From the NCBI RefSeq assembly GCF_028368995.1, contig NZ_JAQNDL010000005.1:258501-322500 (forward strand): a stretch of 64,000 nucleotides of DNA, given 5' to 3'. The translations under genes and the position numbers were made by a program. The notes under the pieces are model-generated. The model searched no databases and had not been told where the DNA came from. It saw only the letters and a list, made by a program, of their open reading frames with translations. Shown in pieces: positions 54,477 through 62,712 of the stretch. Each line of letters begins with the position of its first letter. Position 1 is the stretch's first letter. This DNA comes from Nannocystis bainbridge. Its GTDB lineage: Bacteria > Myxococcota_A > Polyangia > Nannocystales > Nannocystaceae.

Positions 54477-56597
54477 TCATCGGCCAGGTGATGCCGGCGC
54501 GATGACGACCTCGGCCTTGAGGATGCGGTCGCCGACCACCAGCGCCAGGGCGGCCGGCAGGCCGTCGCGGACCTCGCCGACGTGGGTGTAGCGGCCGTCG
54601 AGGTGCGGGGCGCGGGCGTGCATGATGAAGAATTGACTGCCGCCGGTGTCCTTGCCGGCGTCGGCGATGCCCACGGCGCCGCGCGCGAATGGAGCGGCGC
54701 CTGGCTCCGAGGGCAGGGTGAACCCCGGACCGCCCCAGCCGGTGCCGCCGGGGTCGCCGCCCTGGACGACGTAGCCGGGCACGACGCGATGGAACGTCAG
54801 GCCGTCGTAGAAGCCGCGCTGGGTCAACGCGACGATCGCCGCCACGTGCCACGGCGCGGCCGCGGGCGCGAGCGCCACGTCGACGCGGCCGCGCTCGGTG
54901 TGCAGCCGCCACAGCAGTTCACGGCCGAGCACCGGCGACGGATCGTGCAGCGGCAGCGGGACTTCGCGGCCGGGCCCGTTGACGCCGGGATCTTCGCCGG
55001 CGATCGCCTTCACGCAGGCGCGGGCCGCCGCGCGCACGCTGGCGTTCACGTCGGTGAGCGCGGCGCGACAGACCGGCAGCCCGCGCGCCCCGCCGACCTC
55101 GGCCAGCGCGCCCGCGAGGCCGGCGAACAGCTCGCCGTCGCGTTCGCCCGCGGCCCGCTCGACCAGCGCGTCGACGATCGCCGGCGCCTCCGGCCGCGGC
55201 GCGTCGCCGGCGAAGCGCCCCTGGACCGCCTCGGCCGCGGTGCCCACGACCGCCGGCGAGCTGTCCCGAAGGCCAGCCGCGATCAGGCCGCCGAGTTCGA
55301 GCGCGTCCCACTGCCGACCCGCCGCCGCCAGCGTGGCCGCCCGCACCCGCGGATCGTCGCTGGCCGCCAGCGCCGTCAGTCGGGCCGCCCGCGCCGGCCC
55401 GCCGAAGCCCTGGCCGAGCAGACCTGCCTCGAAGGCCAGCCGCTCGAGGTCCGCCGCCGCCCCGACCGCCTCGGCGCAGCGCAGCGGCGGCCGCCACTCG
55501 CCCGCGCGGGCCGCCAGCGCCGCCAGCCCGCACGCCAGCCGCGCCTGCACCCGCCGCGCCTCCGGCCGCGCCGCCGCCAGCCGGGCCTCGGCGCGCGCGT
55601 GGGCCTCGGCGGCCCCGGGCAGGACGTCCTTGCCGGCTGTCACGATGGACATGGCCTCGAGGACAGGGTGTCCAGAACCTGTCCCATCGAACATGTCCTT
55701 TTGTTCAAGCTCGGCGCGCAGCCAGTCCCACAGCGCCGCGGTCGCGGCCGGCTCGGCCAGCTCGCCGAGACCGCGGACCGCCGCCACCCGCACCCACGGA
55801 TCGGCGTCGCCGAGGCCCGCGCGCAGGGCCGCCAGCGCCTGCGGGGGCCGGTGCCGGGCCAGGCCCTTCAGCGCCAGCGCCCGCACCTCGGGCTCGGCCG
55901 CCGCGGCCGCACGCACCAGCGCCGCCGCGCCCGGGTCGATCGCCGCCTCGCGCACCGGCGCTGCTACCTCTGCGTCGGGCTTCGCCGCGGGCGCGTGGGC
56001 CAGCCCGTAGACCGCCGCGTAGACCCGCCGCGGATCGCCCTCGCCCGCCATCGCCACCAGCCCGGCGCGGGCCGCCTCATCGAGCGGCAGCCCGCGCCGA
56101 CCGAGGATCCCCAGCACGATCGCCGCCGCCTCGCGCACCGCCGGCGCCTCCTCGGGTCGCAGCGCCGCGGCCAGGCGCGCGCTCGCGGCCCCGCTGCCGA
56201 GCCGCCGCATCGCCAGCACGATCGCCAATCGCTCGTCCGCCCCCGCCGCCGGCCACCGCTGCCACACGGCGTCCTCGAACCGCGCCACCTCGGACCCGAG
56301 CGCCCCGGCGACGTCGAGCGCGCGCATGGCCGCCGCCCGCGTGGCCGCGTCGGGGCTCGCCAGCAGCGCGTCGAGCCGCGTCAGCGCGACCGCGTCGCCG
56401 ATCCGCCCGAGCCCCTCGATCGCCGCCGGGTTCGCCTCCGTGGCCAGCCGCGCCAGCTCGGCCGAGCCGCCCTCGCGCCGCGCCTCGAGGCGAGCGAGCG
56501 CGAGGCCCGGATCGTCGCCGCCGTCCGGCGGTCCCGACGGCCGCGCGCACCCGGCCACCAGCGCGATCGACAGCAGGAAGGAGCGCGGAGCCAGCAT
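54477..56597 (-). CDS. Lipoprotein with HEAT-like repeats and C-terminal cyclophilin domain
   Basis: 706 aa; the signal peptide ends in LVAGC. The first ~540 residues are Ala/Leu/Arg-rich helical repeats with HEAT spacing (for example LKGLARHRPPQALAALRAGLG). The last ~160 residues are a cyclophilin-type peptidyl-prolyl isomerase: FHRVVPGYVVQGGDPGGTGWGGPGF, FARGAVGIADAGKDTGGSQFFIMH and LDGRYTHVGEVRDG, with the catalytic Arg in FHR and the GSQFFI core present. HEAT plus cyclophilin as a lipoprotein is an uncommon combination and suggests an envelope foldase with a client- or partner-binding arm. A 14-bp repeat array (55636-55709) encodes EQKDMFDGTGSGHPVLEAMS in the middle of the HEAT region. 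Confidence 0.88.
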   Translation of the reverse strand: MLAPRSFLLSIALVAGCARPSGPPDGGDDPGLALARLEARREGGSAELARLATEANPAAIEGLGRIGDAVALTRLDALLASPDAATRAAAMRALDVAGALGSEVARFEDAVWQRWPAAGADERLAIVLAMRRLGSGAASARLAAALRPEEAPAVREAAAIVLGILGRRGLPLDEAARAGLVAMAGEGDPRRVYAAVYGLAHAPAAKPDAEVAAPVREAAIDPGAAALVRAAAAAEPEVRALALKGLARHRPPQALAALRAGLGDADPWVRVAAVRGLGELAEPAATAALWDWLRAELEQKDMFDGTGSGHPVLEAMSIVTAGKDVLPGAAEAHARAEARLAAARPEARRVQARLACGLAALAARAGEWRPPLRCAEAVGAAADLERLAFEAGLLGQGFGGPARAARLTALAASDDPRVRAATLAAAGRQWDALELGGLIAAGLRDSSPAVVGTAAEAVQGRFAGDAPRPEAPAIVDALVERAAGERDGELFAGLAGALAEVGGARGLPVCRAALTDVNASVRAAARACVKAIAGEDPGVNGPGREVPLPLHDPSPVLGRELLWRLHTERGRVDVALAPAAAPWHVAAIVALTQRGFYDGLTFHRVVPGYVVQGGDPGGTGWGGPGFTLPSEPGAAPFARGAVGIADAGKDTGGSQFFIMHARAPHLDGRYTHVGEVRDGLPAALALVVGDRILKAEVVIAPASPGR
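55636..55709. repeat. 14-bp CATG-phase repeat array within coding sequence, 5 units
   Basis: GCTG 55636, CATG 55650, CAGG 55664, CCTG 55678, CATG 55692 and CAAG 55706 are exactly 14 apart, in the middle of the HEAT-cyclophilin gene. The encoded stretch differs from the Ala/Arg-rich repeats on both sides. Confidence 0.85.
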
Positions 56598-56612
56598 GGC
56601 CGAAAGGTCAGG

Positions 56613-57203
56613 TCACAGGCACCGCTGCCCGCAGCTGCCCTGCGCGCAGGTGAACAGGCCCACGATCGCCGGGCTCTGCATCGGGTTGACCATGCACTCC
56701 TGCGCGCACTGCTGCGGGTCGCTGTCGGCGATGCAGGCGAAGAAGCAGGCGCAGTCCTCGTCGGCGGCGCAGGCCACCTGCTCGTCGCAGCAGCCGTCCT
56801 TGAGGCAGGCCAGGCACGGATCGTCGCCCGGGGCCGGCGCGCACACGTCGGGCTCGCCGGTGGTCGTGCTGGTGTCGCCGGTCGAAGTCGAGGTCTCGCC
56901 GGTGGTGGTCGAGGTCGTCGTGCCCGGCTCGGTGGTCGTGATCGGTTCGCCGGTGGATGTCGTCGTGCCGGGGAAGGTCGTGGTCGGCTCCTCCGTCGTC
57001 GCCGTCCCCGTCGCCGTCGCCGTCCCGTCGGTGGTGCCGGTCGTCGTCGTGCTGGTCGTCGTCGTCGTCGCGTCGGTGCCCGTCTCGGTGCCGGTGCTCG
57101 TGGTCGTCTCGGTCGCGGTGCCCGTCGCCTCCTCCTTGCCGTTGCAGGCCGGCGAGGCGACGAGGATCAGGGAGAGGCAGGCGAAGGTCAGATCGTGGCG
57201 CAT
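56613..57203 (-). CDS. Thr-rich lipoprotein with Cys-rich C-terminal domain
   Basis: 196 aa; the signal peptide ends in ASPAC. A long Thr/Gly/Ser/Glu tether (about residues 25-115) is followed by a compact domain with about 14 Cys (CLACLKDGCC, CAADEDCACFFACIADSD, CAQGSCGQRC), typical of disulfide-rich surface modules in this bacterial group. Function is unknown. Its end overlaps a 14-bp repeat unit (CATG 56595, CAGG 56609). Confidence 0.78.
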   Translation of the reverse strand: MRHDLTFACLSLILVASPACNGKEEATGTATETTTSTGTETGTDATTTTTSTTTTGTTDGTATATGTATTEEPTTTFPGTTTSTGEPITTTEPGTTTSTTTGETSTSTGDTSTTTGEPDVCAPAPGDDPCLACLKDGCCDEQVACAADEDCACFFACIADSDPQQCAQECMVNPMQSPAIVGLFTCAQGSCGQRCL

Positions 57204-57282
57204 GGTCGAACTCCTGGGTAAGGCGAGTGAAGCCGCGATCGTACGGCACGGCTCCGCCGCTCACCAGGCCCGCGTCGAATGA

Positions 57283-57314
57283 CATGTCCTTGAGGACATG
57301 TCCCTCGCGCCAGG
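57283..57314. repeat. 14-bp CATG-phase repeat, 2 units
   Basis: CATG 57283, CATG 57297 and CAGG 57311 are 14 apart. The repeat lies just downstream of the stop codon (57319) of the minus-strand DUF4404 gene. Confidence 0.85.
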
Positions 57315-57318
57315 GGCC

Positions 57319-57627
57319 TCAGATCCCCATGCGCGACAGCGCGTCGACCACCGACTCGATCGCGGTCGCGACCTGCGGGTGGTCGACCTCGAATTGCCGG
57401 GCCGAAGCGCGCAGTTGATCGACCGTCTCGACGTCGGCGAGCGTCGCCACCGGCCGCGTCGCCAGCTCGCCGCGGTGATGGGCCTCGAGGCGGTCGGCGA
57501 TCTCGCGCAGCGTCTGCGACAACATCCCGCGCACCTCGGGATCGGCGGTCGACACCGTCTCGAGCTCCTGATGCAAATGTGTAAGGGTCTGGCGCAGTTG
57601 GTCCGAGTGACTCACATGGGGGACCAT
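57319..57627 (-). CDS. DUF4404-family protein, 102 aa
   Basis: Starts MVPHVSHSDQLRQTLTHLHQ and ends HPQVATAIESVVDALSRMGI, the ending typical of DUF4404. The middle is a charged helical region (LRQTLTHLHQELETV, MLSQTLREIADRLEAH), as in the family, whose members are short coiled-coil-like cytoplasmic proteins of unknown function. ATG 57627 is preferred; the longer upstream frame is Pro/Arg-rich. It is divergent from the amine oxidase gene 86 bases away. Confidence 0.88.
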   Translation of the reverse strand: MVPHVSHSDQLRQTLTHLHQELETVSTADPEVRGMLSQTLREIADRLEAHHRGELATRPVATLADVETVDQLRASARQFEVDHPQVATAIESVVDALSRMGI

Positions 57628-57713
57628 AGAGGATCTTGGCGGGCTGACAAGCGGGCGCAGCCCGGCGGCTCTGGCTTCCAGCGGCGCGGTGACCGGCGTA
57701 CAGTCCCGGCTCG

Positions 57714-59162
57714 ATGCAGCAGCCAAGGATCAGCCGTCGGCGTCTGGCCGGCCTCTTCGTGTGGGCCGGCGCGGCCCATGCCCTCCCCGCCTGCGGTCAA
57801 GCCGCCCCTGCCGAGAAGCGCGTGCTCGTGCTCGGAGCGGGTCTCGCCGGCCTCTCTGCGGCCTGGGAGCTACAGCAGCTCGGCTACGAGGTCACCGTGC
57901 TCGAGGGCCGCGACCGCGTCGGCGGCCGCGTGTGGACCTTGCGCGAGGGCCTCGAGCAGGGCCAGTTCGCCGAGATCGGCGCGGTGCGGATCCCCGACGT
58001 GCACGAGCGGACCCTCGAGTACTGCGAGATGCTGGGCCTCGAGCTCGACGAGTACAAGGACGGCGCGCCGCTCTACTACATCGACGGCAAGACCTTCCTG
58101 CACGTCGAGGGCGAGCCGTGGCCGGTCGACGGCCTCACGGACGACGAGAAGGGCCTCGGCCTCGGCGACTACTGGACCCGCGAGATCGCGGCGACCTTCA
58201 CCGAGTTCGGCGACCCGCGCATCAACGGCTTCCCCAAGCCGGGCATCGTCGCAGAGTACGACGGCATGGTCTACGCCGATTTCCTGCGCATGAAGGGCAC
58301 CAGCGAGGCCTACCTCAAGCTCTACGCCGCCGACAACGGCTCCGAGATCAGCACCATCGGCACGCTGGCGTGGATGGGCGCCGAGGTGGCCGACAAGGAC
58401 TGGGGCGCGACCTATCACATCCGCGGCGGCAACGACCAGCTGACCGAGAAGCTCGCTGACGAGGTCGGGCGCGCCAACATCCAGCTCGGCAGCAAGGTCA
58501 CCAAGATCGAGCACGACGACGCCGGCGTGACGGTCACGTTCAGCGGGCCCGACGGCGAGGCCTCGCTGTCTGCCGATTACCTGGTGTGCGCGATCCCCTT
58601 CACCACCCTGCGCGACGTCACCATCGAGCCGGCCTTCTCCGCCGACAAGACGCGGGCGATCAAGGAGCTGTTCCTGATGAACGCCGGCCGCGGCTACATC
58701 CAGACCAAGACTCGCTTCTGGGAGAAGGACGGCATCGGCGGCCTCAAGATCGCCAAGACCGACGGCCCGGCCGAGCGCATCTGGAACCTCAGCGACGTCC
58801 AGCCCGAGGGCACGACGATGGGCGTGATCCAGTCGTACACCCAGAACCACAACGCCGACGCCTACTGCGGCGTCGCCCCGGCCGAGCGCGAGGAGTTCTG
58901 CCTCGCCGAGGTCGAGAAGTTCTTCCCCGACATCCGCGCCGAGAAGGTCGCCTTCTTCCACTACTGCTGGTCCGACGACCCGTGGGCCAAGGGCGCGTGG
59001 ACCGACATCCTGCCCGACCAGTGGTGGATCGTCGCCGCCACCCGCAAGCCCGAGGGCCGCGTCACCTTCGCCGGCGAGCACACCTCGGTGTGGGCCGGCT
59101 GGATGCAGGGCGCGATCGAGTCCGGCCAGCGCGCCGCCGACGAGATCGCGGCGATGGGCTGA
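57714..59162 (+). CDS. FAD-dependent amine oxidase-family protein with exported N-terminus
   Basis: 482 aa. The N-terminus has a twin-arginine-like RRRLAGLFVWAGAAHALPAC, combining a possible Tat signal with a lipobox Cys. The dinucleotide-binding motif VLGAGLAGLSAAWELQQLGYEV and EGRDRVGGRVW identify the FAD/flavin amine oxidase family; near the end FAGEHTSVWAGWMQGAIESGQRAADEI contacts the flavin. The family includes L-amino-acid oxidases, monoamine oxidases and related desaturases; the substrate is not clear here. Export with bound FAD via Tat would fit a folded flavoenzyme. A 14-bp array starts ten bases after its stop. Confidence 0.9.
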   Translation: MQQPRISRRRLAGLFVWAGAAHALPACGQAAPAEKRVLVLGAGLAGLSAAWELQQLGYEVTVLEGRDRVGGRVWTLREGLEQGQFAEIGAVRIPDVHERTLEYCEMLGLELDEYKDGAPLYYIDGKTFLHVEGEPWPVDGLTDDEKGLGLGDYWTREIAATFTEFGDPRINGFPKPGIVAEYDGMVYADFLRMKGTSEAYLKLYAADNGSEISTIGTLAWMGAEVADKDWGATYHIRGGNDQLTEKLADEVGRANIQLGSKVTKIEHDDAGVTVTFSGPDGEASLSADYLVCAIPFTTLRDVTIEPAFSADKTRAIKELFLMNAGRGYIQTKTRFWEKDGIGGLKIAKTDGPAERIWNLSDVQPEGTTMGVIQSYTQNHNADAYCGVAPAEREEFCLAEVEKFFPDIRAEKVAFFHYCWSDDPWAKGAWTDILPDQWWIVAATRKPEGRVTFAGEHTSVWAGWMQGAIESGQRAADEIAAMG

Positions 59163-59171
59163 GCTTCGGGG

Positions 59172-59245
59172 CATGTCCTGCAGGACATGCCCTCTCGGAC
59201 ATGCGTGAAGGGACATGCCCGACCGGGCATGTCCCTTTCGTCATG
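59172..59245. repeat. 14-bp CATG-phase repeat array, 6 units
   Basis: CATG at 59172, 59186, 59200, 59214, 59228 and 59242, every one exactly 14 bases apart, with decamers TCCTGCAGGA, CCCTCTCGGA, CGTGAAGGGA, CCCGACCGGG and TCCCTTTCGT. It lies directly downstream of the amine oxidase gene. Confidence 0.93.
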
Positions 59246-59640
59246 CGCGCGCGGAGCGGACCCCCCGACCGCGACCTCTGCCTGCGCGCGCGGGGCGAAT
59301 GCACGGCCGAGCTCGCCGAGGACGGACAGCCGTCACTCGCGCTGCGCCCGGCAGCCCGACCCTCGCGCTGGCCTGCCCACGCGGCGTGCCCTGCCCACGC
59401 GGCTTGCCCTGCCCACGCGGCGTGCCCTGCCCCGCGTCCCTGCGCACGCGGCAGTCCGCACCTGCACGCGCGACCGCGCCGTGCGTCGGACTCGCCGTGC
59501 GCGCCGGGTGATTGTCCGCGACGGCGCGAGGGAGCGCCGCCTCCGCGTGCTCGCCTCCCTCACCTCGCCGCGGCGGCGCCGCCGGCTTTCTCGCGTGCCC
59601 GCCGGCGGCAAACGGCCGATCATCGCGGCGCCTCCTCGCC
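59246..59640. repeat. Gene-free stretch with an 18-bp tandem repeat
   Basis: No supported gene. CCTGCCCACGCGGCGTGC is repeated three times in tandem at 59372-59425, with a single T/G difference in the middle copy; a degenerate fourth copy follows. The promoter of the MFS gene should be near the right end. Confidence 0.65.
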
Positions 59641-60867
59641 ATGACGGCCCCCGCGTCCCCCTCGATCTTCGCCAACCGCGACGTCGCCCTCTACTGGTGC
59701 GTCCGCCTGTGCTCGATGATGGCGTTCCAGATGCTGGCCGTCGCCGTCGGCTGGCAGGTCTACGAGCTGACCGACAGCGCCCTCGCGCTCGGCTACGTCG
59801 GCCTCGCGGGCTTCATGCCGGCGGTGCTGCTGGTGCTCGTCGCGGGCCAGGTCGCCGACAGGTTCGATCGCCGGCGCGTGGTCCAGATCGGTCACGTGCT
59901 CGAGGGCCTGGTGTCGCTGGCGCTGGCGCTCGGCTGCTGGCAGGGCTGGCTCGACGTCACCGGCATCTTCGTCGGCGTGTTCGTGCTCGGGATCGGCAAG
60001 GCGTTCGCCGCCCCGTCGCTGTCGGCCCTGTTGCCCGCGCTGGTGACCCCGGCCGAGCTGCCGCAGGCCGTCAGTGCCACCAGCGCGGCCACGCAATCGG
60101 CGGTGATCCTCGGCCCCGCGCTCGGCGGCTTCCTCTACCTCGCCGGGGCCGGGGCGGTGTACGCCGTCGGCGCCGCGCTGTTCGCCGCCTCGGTCACGCT
60201 GCTCGGCGTCATCCGCCGCCCGCAGGCGCCGGCGATCGCCGTCTCGCCCGACCCCGAGGCCGGCTCGGTGTTCGCCGGCATCCGCTACATCCGCAGCCAG
60301 CCGGTGGTGCTCGGCGCCATCTCGCTCGATCTGTTCGCGGTGCTGCTCGGCGGCGCCACGGCGATCCTGCCGATCATCGCCCGCGACCTCGTGCACACCG
60401 GCCCGATCGGCCTCGGCTTCATGCGCTCGGCCCCGGCCGTCGGCGCGCTGGCGATCTCGTTCTGGCTGGCCCGGCGACCGATCGAGCGCCGCGCCGGCCA
60501 CGTGATGTTCGCCGGCGTGGCGGTGTTCGGCCTGGCGACGATCGTGCTCGGCGTCTCGGAGTCGCTGGCGCTGTCGCTGGTCGCCCTGCTGGTGCTCGGC
60601 GCGGCCGACATGCTGAGCGTGGTCATCCGCTCGTCGCTGGTCCAGCTCGAGACCCCCGACATCTACCGCGGCCGCGTCAACGCCGTGAACTACCTGTTCA
60701 TCGGCGCCTCGAACCAGCTCGGGGAGTTCCGCTCCGGCGTCACCGCGGCGTGGATGGGCCTGGTACCGTCGATCGTGTTCGGCGGGGTCGGCACGCTGGT
60801 GTGCGTGCTGCTGTGGATGAAGTGGTTCCCGGCGCTGGCCCAGCGCGACCGCCTGACGGGCGGCTGA
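59641..60867 (+). CDS. MFS transporter (EntS/multidrug-type)
   Basis: 408 aa with about twelve hydrophobic helices, from ATG 59641 (MTAPASPSIFANRDVALYWC). The loop between helices 2 and 3 has GQVADRFDRRRVVQIGHVLEG, the MFS signature in its DRFDRRRV form as in enterobactin exporter EntS and related multidrug exporters. Later conserved stretches include GPALGGFLYLAGAGAVYAVG and QLETPDIYRGRVNAVNYLFIGASNQLGEFRSG. The likely role is proton-driven export of a small compound; the substrate is unknown. No linked biosynthetic genes are visible. It is followed by a small HNH-like gene on the opposite strand. Confidence 0.9.
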   Translation: MTAPASPSIFANRDVALYWCVRLCSMMAFQMLAVAVGWQVYELTDSALALGYVGLAGFMPAVLLVLVAGQVADRFDRRRVVQIGHVLEGLVSLALALGCWQGWLDVTGIFVGVFVLGIGKAFAAPSLSALLPALVTPAELPQAVSATSAATQSAVILGPALGGFLYLAGAGAVYAVGAALFAASVTLLGVIRRPQAPAIAVSPDPEAGSVFAGIRYIRSQPVVLGAISLDLFAVLLGGATAILPIIARDLVHTGPIGLGFMRSAPAVGALAISFWLARRPIERRAGHVMFAGVAVFGLATIVLGVSESLALSLVALLVLGAADMLSVVIRSSLVQLETPDIYRGRVNAVNYLFIGASNQLGEFRSGVTAAWMGLVPSIVFGGVGTLVCVLLWMKWFPALAQRDRLTGG

Positions 60868-60917
60868 GCCGGGTCGATGGGACCGACGAGCCGATTGACC
60901 CCCCCAGCCTGCCCACG

Positions 60918-61229
60918 TTACAGAAGATAGCATCCCATCAGTTGCGTATTAGCCGACACCACCTCGATCCGTCGGTCGAGCCACATTTCATCACAATTAT
61001 GATGAATATTGCATGCTCGACATAATGGAGCGATATATTTGCCTTGCCCGCTACGACGATCGACGATTTGTACATGTGCGCCAACTGTCGCCTCGTTGCT
61101 GCACCCTAATACTGCGCAAGACACTCGTCTCGATCCTGTCGCATTTTTCCAGTGCTGAAGCCAAGAGCCACAGCTACACCTTCGCCAGGAACTTCCGCCG
61201 AGGTTCTTGACCAACAAATTCGAGTTCAT
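60918..61229 (-). CDS. Small HNH-like zinc-binding protein
   Basis: 103 aa from ATG 61229; an in-frame TTG at 61292 would add 21 residues. The sequence follows a recurring small-protein family: VKNLGGSSWRRCSCGSWLQHW, CAVLGCSNEATVGAHVQIVD, KYIAPLCRACNIHHNCDEMWL and a final VSANTQLMGC. The GAHV...PLCRACN arrangement resembles an HNH nuclease core, with Cys pairs for zinc. Whether it cuts DNA is unproven. G+C content is clearly lower than in the flanking genes, which suggests recent acquisition. It stands alone between the MFS gene and the DUF1552 gene. Confidence 0.72.
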   Translation of the reverse strand: MNSNLLVKNLGGSSWRRCSCGSWLQHWKNATGSRRVSCAVLGCSNEATVGAHVQIVDRRSGQGKYIAPLCRACNIHHNCDEMWLDRRIEVVSANTQLMGCYLL

Positions 61230-61359
61230 GTTTGGCACAAGTTTGAAGGTTACCTGAGCTCCATTCGCGACCAAACTGTCGCTGAAGAGCAAAATCGCCC
61301 ATCAACACAGTTCCGGGCGCGATAGCGTCGTTCACCCGCTCACCATCGCGCGCGCCGGT

Positions 61360-62703
61360 TCAGCCCGCGAACGCCTTGCCGGCGATCACGCCCAGCGGCG
61401 TCGTCGACCCCGCCGCCCCGCCGCCGACCGACGCCGCTGAGGGGTCGAACGCTCGCAGGCACGTCAGCAGCACGTCGGACATGTTGCCGTCGCTGTACGG
61501 GTACGGCGTCACCTGGTGGTGGATCCCGGGGTACACCAGTTGCCCGCGGCCGTGGCCCGCGAGCACGATCGGCTGGCGGGCGATGGTATGCGAGATGCCC
61601 TCGGCGCAGTCCGAGCTGCAATAGACGATCGACGAGTCGAGCAGGTTGGTGCCGTCGATGTCCTCCCACGCCTTGAACTTGCGCAGCAGGTCGGCGAAGC
61701 GCTCCATGATGTAGACCACGCCGTCGTGGACCAGGTCCTGCGCGCCGGCGTCGTGGGTGTGGAAGTGGTGACCCGCCGTCTGCCCGAGCTCGGCGAACAC
61801 CGTCTCGGCGGCGCCGCCGATGAACATGCAGGTGGCCACGCGGGTGATGTCGCAGGCGAACGCGTAGACCAGCAGGTCGGCCATCACGTCGTTGACGGCG
61901 GTGATCGGCTCGACCCCGTCGACGTCGACGTTGGCCTGGCCCGGCACTCCCGGCAGGCTGCACAGCGGCGCGGCGGCGGTGATCTTCTTCTCGAGCGCGG
62001 CCACGCCATCGAGGTGGGCGTCGAGCCGCTGGTTGTCGTGCTTGCCGAGGCGGCCGCGCAGGCGCGCGACGTCGTCGCGGACCGCGTCGAGGATGCTGGT
62101 CCGCAGCGCGCGGTCGTCGGGCCGCGGCACGAACGCGCCGAACAGCTCGGTCCACACCTCCTGCGGGCTGTAGCGGGGGTACTGCGGCTCGTTCGGGCCC
62201 TTGTGCGACAGCGCGAACATGGTCGTGCCCGAGTCCATGATGCTGACGTGCTTGGAGATCCCGAGGTGCACCGAGGCGATCGGGGTGCGTTCGCCGACGA
62301 CCGCGGCGATGCGCTGGTCGATCGTCGGCCCGCCCGCCTTCGAGAACAGGCCGTCGATCTCGACCATCGTGTGCCCGTTGAAGGCCGTCATGCCCTCGTG
62401 GTGGGTGATGATCTGCTCGCAGCGGTTCTGCAGGCCGGTCAGCACGGTCACGTAGTCGCGCACGTCGGCGAGCGGGGCCAACTGCTCGCTCAGCGGATAA
62501 TCGGGGCCGGTCGCGCTCGGCTCGAAGCGCGGCAGCAGCACGCCGTTGCCGAAGAACCACGTCATGAAGCGAGTCGGCAGCGGCGTGGCGTCGGCGAGCG
62601 CGGTGCCGTGCGCGTCGAGCATGGCCTCGAGCAGCGGCAGGGCGACCACGGCCTGGGCCGCGCCGCGCAGGAAGGTGCGACGAGCGAGGGGACGACGAGT
62701 CAT
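61360..62703 (-). CDS. DUF1552-family Tat-exported protein
   Basis: 447 aa. The N-terminus LARRTFLRGAAQAVVALPLLEAM is a twin-arginine signal. The body matches DUF1552: RFMTWFFGNGVLLPRFEPSATG, VLTGLQNRCEQIITHHEGMTAFN, SIMDSGTTMFALSHKGPNEPQYPRYSPQEVW, and TNLLDSSIVYCSSDCAEGISH. Members occur in planctomycetes and myxobacteria next to DUF1592/DUF1588/DUF1585 proteins; their biochemical role is not established. Here the partner gene is nine bases upstream on the same strand, so they form one operon. Confidence 0.93.
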   Translation of the reverse strand: MTRRPLARRTFLRGAAQAVVALPLLEAMLDAHGTALADATPLPTRFMTWFFGNGVLLPRFEPSATGPDYPLSEQLAPLADVRDYVTVLTGLQNRCEQIITHHEGMTAFNGHTMVEIDGLFSKAGGPTIDQRIAAVVGERTPIASVHLGISKHVSIMDSGTTMFALSHKGPNEPQYPRYSPQEVWTELFGAFVPRPDDRALRTSILDAVRDDVARLRGRLGKHDNQRLDAHLDGVAALEKKITAAAPLCSLPGVPGQANVDVDGVEPITAVNDVMADLLVYAFACDITRVATCMFIGGAAETVFAELGQTAGHHFHTHDAGAQDLVHDGVVYIMERFADLLRKFKAWEDIDGTNLLDSSIVYCSSDCAEGISHTIARQPIVLAGHGRGQLVYPGIHHQVTPYPYSDGNMSDVLLTCLRAFDPSAASVGGGAAGSTTPLGVIAGKAFAG

Positions 62704-62712
62704 GACGGGCTC

